The notes beneath the pieces were generated by a model. The model saw nothing but the letters and a program-made list of their open reading frames with translations, did no database searches and was not told the DNA's origin. DNA of 64,000 nucleotides from Phycisphaeraceae bacterium. GTDB taxonomy: Bacteria; Planctomycetota; Phycisphaerae; Phycisphaerales; UBA1924. Made by a program: the position numbers and the translations under genes. The stretch lies in contig JAHBXK010000003.1 of the NCBI GenBank assembly GCA_019636535.1, positions 1 to 64,000 on the forward strand, written 5' to 3'. Positions 62,068 to 64,000 of the stretch are shown here, in pieces (the first letter of the stretch is position 1; each line of letters opens with the position of its first letter).

Positions 62068-62582
62068 GCCAGAGTGCTGCGACATCGCCGGTGGCGGCTT
62101 CGACTGCCGAGCGTTCGGCGCCGGGGACTTTGACCCTGACCGGCGCTGTGTCGTTTGTCACACGGTTGGTGTTGGGCGGCCTGTTCGTCTGGGCGGCTTG
62201 GAACAAGTTGCAACCGCCGAACGGACCGCAGAATTTCGCCGACTCGGTCAGGGCGTTCAAACTAGGGCTGCCGGACTGGGCGGTGCGGGCTTCTACTTCC
62301 GTCACGCCGTGGATCGAGGTCATCGCGGGCGCGATGCTGATTCTCGGAATCTGGGTCCGGTCATCGGCGCTGGTGATCGGCGTTCTGCTCGCGGTCTTCA
62401 TCGCGTTGATCGGCTCGGTGATCGCGCGCGAGTTGAACGTTGAGTGCGGGTGCTTCGGGAAGTTGTCGCCGTTCTGCCCGAAGAAAGTGGGAATGTGCAA
62501 CATCATCCAGAACGGAGTGATGCTTGCCGGGGCGGTGTACCTGACGATCACGCCCAAGACGGGTCTTTTCTCTAAGTCTTGA
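62064..62582 (+). CDS. DoxX/MauE-like membrane protein
   Basis: 172 residues from GTG coupled to the rhodanese gene. Four membrane helices: TLTGAVSFVTRLVLGGLFVW, VTPWIEVIAGAMLILGIWV, SALVIGVLLAVFIALIGSVI and IQNGVMLAGAVYLTI. The ARELNVECGCFGKLSPFCPK loop, with four Cys counting MCNII, is typical of MauE-like members that help in disulfide handling. With the rhodanese and the Cys-containing DUF1573 protein it suggests a small periplasmic thiol-redox or sulfur-transfer unit. Confidence 0.8.
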   Translation: MSQSAATSPVAASTAERSAPGTLTLTGAVSFVTRLVLGGLFVWAAWNKLQPPNGPQNFADSVRAFKLGLPDWAVRASTSVTPWIEVIAGAMLILGIWVRSSALVIGVLLAVFIALIGSVIARELNVECGCFGKLSPFCPKKVGMCNIIQNGVMLAGAVYLTITPKTGLFSKS

Positions 62583-62742
62583 TTTGGCAGCGTTTTACGA
62601 CACACTTAGACGATCATCTTCGGCCTTGCGAACTGGCCACTCGGTGGGTGTGGGCCTATCATCTTTGCTTGAACCGTCGTCCGGACGACTCGGGCCGCGT
62701 GCGCCTGCGTTGCCGGGCCAAATTGACCAAGACGGAGAACTG

Positions 62743-62985
62743 ATGTCTCGATTCAACCGATTCGGAGCGCAGCCGAAGGTGAAGGTCGTCAAGACCGGCG
62801 CCAACGGCACTGATTACGTGGACTACAAGGATGTAGAGAACCTGCGGCGGATGATGTCGCCGAACGGCAAGATCCACGCGCGCAAGCGGAACAGTGCGAC
62901 CGCGAAGGAGCAGCGGATGATCTCGCAGGCGATCAAGCGAGCGAGATTCCTTGGGCTCCTGCCCTACACCAGCGCCACGCTGTGA
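62743..62985 (+). CDS. rpsR: 30S ribosomal protein bS18
   Basis: 80 residues from ATG 62743 with GGAGAA upstream. The signature is YVDYKDVENLRRMMSPNGKI and RNSATAKEQRMISQAIKRAR, ending FLGLLPYTSATL. It is the zinc-free type, with no Cys. The usual rpsF-ssb-rpsR-rplI neighbourhood is absent; the gene stands alone, with a terminator 28 bases after it. Confidence 0.95.
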   Translation: MSRFNRFGAQPKVKVVKTGANGTDYVDYKDVENLRRMMSPNGKIHARKRNSATAKEQRMISQAIKRARFLGLLPYTSATL

Positions 62986-63012
62986 ACCCGGTGCAGCCCT
63001 GAAGAAGACTCC

Positions 63013-63050
63013 GCGGCCCGCTTCGAGCATCGAGGCGGGTCGCTTTGTTT
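63013..63050 (+). terminator. Intrinsic terminator of rpsR
   Basis: A 14-bp stem with two G-U pairs (GCGGCCCGCTTCGA with TCGAGGCGGGTCGC), a three-base loop and TTTGTTT. Confidence 0.85.
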
Positions 63051-63083
63051 CCCAGCGCCCATCATCAACCTGCGGAGAATCTG

Positions 63084-63581
63084 ATGAACAAGGCCAGAGA
63101 CTATCGAACGCTGGTCGATAGCATCGCGGTTCTGGTCGGGCCGGATGATGGGCGCGAAGCACGCATGAAGGCTCTGGTTGACGCCGCGTGGGATCTGATG
63201 TCCGATCGTGGCGTGTCGTGGATTGGCTTCTATGGCAAGGATGGCGAGCGTGACCAGTTGATGCTGCTGGAGCGCCGCGACAAGCCCGCGTGCTCACCGA
63301 TCGGCCTTCACGGGGCGTGCGGACGGTCATGGAGAAGTCGCAAGGCTCTGATCGTGAGCGATGTTGCGAGATTGGGCGAGGGGTACATCGCGTGTGATCC
63401 GCGTGACCGCTCGGAGATCGTCATCCCCATGTTCGATGCCGGCGGTTCGTGCTGGGGGGTGCTCGACGTCGACAGCCACCAAACGGGCGCATTCAACTCC
63501 GCGGACGCCGAAGGGCTGTGGTCCGCGTGTTTCGCCGCGGGTCTGACAACGACCGTGCAGCCTGAAATCGAGATGGTTTGA
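63084..63581 (+). CDS. GAF-domain protein, free-methionine-(R)-sulfoxide-reductase-like
   Basis: 165 residues from ATG 63084 with GGAGAA upstream. The single GAF domain follows the fRMsr pattern: VSWIGFYGKDG, PACSPIGLHGACGRSW with Cys70 and Cys79, GYIACDPRDRSEIVIPMF with Cys104, and WGVLDVDSHQTGAFN. These correspond to the three redox Cys of known enzymes, although the first pair is one residue closer. It would reduce free Met-R-sulfoxide in the cytoplasm. A non-catalytic GAF sensor is the alternative. Confidence 0.72.
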   Translation: MNKARDYRTLVDSIAVLVGPDDGREARMKALVDAAWDLMSDRGVSWIGFYGKDGERDQLMLLERRDKPACSPIGLHGACGRSWRSRKALIVSDVARLGEGYIACDPRDRSEIVIPMFDAGGSCWGVLDVDSHQTGAFNSADAEGLWSACFAAGLTTTVQPEIEMV

Positions 63582-63586
63582 CCGGC

Positions 63587-64000
63587 TCAGAACGGGGCCG
63601 CGTTGTGAAACTCGACGCGCAGTGCGGAGTCACCATCGGGTTGAGAGTGTGTGCGGACTGTCGAGCCCCGCGTCGGTGCCAAGAAACTGAGGTAGGAAGC
63701 GTGCAAGAACAAGCGATCAGCGCTTCGTGCCGTCTGCGGCTGTGGGCCGTAGAGCACGTCGCCGAGGATCGGGTGCCCGATGTGCGCCAAGTGCACGCGG
63801 AGTTGGTGAGTTCGGCCGGTAACCGGGCTCAGTTCGAGCCTCGAACGGTCGGGTTCGAGCGAGAGCAGTCGCCAGCGTGTCAGCGCCGGTCGGCCTTGAT
63901 CAGGATCGATGATCTGTATGGGCCGACGCTCGACGTCGAGACGCATGGGTTCATCGATGCTGCCGGCTTCGGCCGGAACGCGTCCGCAGACCACCGCGGT
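63587..64000 (-). CDS. RluA-family pseudouridine synthase, C-terminal part (gene runs off the right edge)
   Basis: The frame is open to the window edge, so the start lies beyond 64000. The visible 137 residues hold the end of the catalytic domain: ALTRWRLLSLEPDRSRLEL, the conserved PVTGRTHQLRVHLAHIGHPI and LGDVLYGP, then FLHASYLSFLAP. These are RluA/RluC/RluD motifs III and later. The catalytic Asp motif (GRLDxxTSG) is outside the window. It isomerises uridine in rRNA or tRNA. It converges with the GAF gene, with five bases between stops. Confidence 0.9.
   Translation of the reverse strand, partial: TAVVCGRVPAEAGSIDEPMRLDVERRPIQIIDPDQGRPALTRWRLLSLEPDRSRLELSPVTGRTHQLRVHLAHIGHPILGDVLYGPQPQTARSADRLFLHASYLSFLAPTRGSTVRTHSQPDGDSALRVEFHNAAPF

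Overview
This is a contiguous stretch of a high-GC bacterial chromosome. The gene content points to a planctomycete, most likely class Phycisphaerae. The grounds are several ECF sigma/anti-sigma pairs, a sigma factor translationally coupled to a membrane Ser/Thr kinase, a hopanoid HpnH, a secreted protease ending in a VPTP/hydrophobic/RRRR sorting tail, and many membrane or secreted proteins of unknown function. This is an inference from gene content; no 16S gene is present.

Left end (1-3107): the tail of an integrated mobile element (a DUF3987-type helicase/primase C-terminus, a TubC_N-like protein, an XRE regulator, a small membrane protein and a tyrosine recombinase). It is inserted at the 3' end of a tRNA-Ile(CAU) gene, and the last integrase codons are read from the tRNA.

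3108-19100: regulation and housekeeping. Here lie a coupled sigma factor and kinase, two more ECF sigma/membrane-partner sets, a C-methyltransferase-like enzyme, rpsT, a CPBP protease, a Lon-N protein, an M24 peptidase, tRNA-Arg(ACG), and rpmI-rplT whose products carry long C-terminal tails.

19600-30800: a subtilase with Glu at the catalytic Asp position behind a (GAA)8 microsatellite, hpnH, a DUF4286 protein, metH with a candidate operator, and nth.

30800-42650: a surface-polysaccharide locus of two divergent arms holding glycosyltransferases, a sulfotransferase and methyltransferases. Four of its proteins share a small Rossmann module. The arms are separated by C12/C10 tracts and nine 21-bp repeats centred on the palindrome ATGGCCAT, and the first rightward gene carries a (G8C)3 tract in its coding sequence. 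This is the most unusual part of the window and suggests slippage-based switching plus a helically phased protein-binding array.

42650-64000: tRNA-Arg(UCU), ctaB with an ABC-2 exporter and a lipid-kinase-like gene, thiS-thiG, a 34-residue membrane protein, tRNA-Val(CAC), and a probable stand-alone small RNA (good promoter, GGA-rich body, perfect terminator). These are followed by a DUF58/transglutaminase pair, a PilZ protein, rny, a further sigma/anti-sigma pair, a DUF1573-rhodanese-DoxX cluster, rpsR, a GAF protein and the start-less end of an RluA-type pseudouridine synthase.
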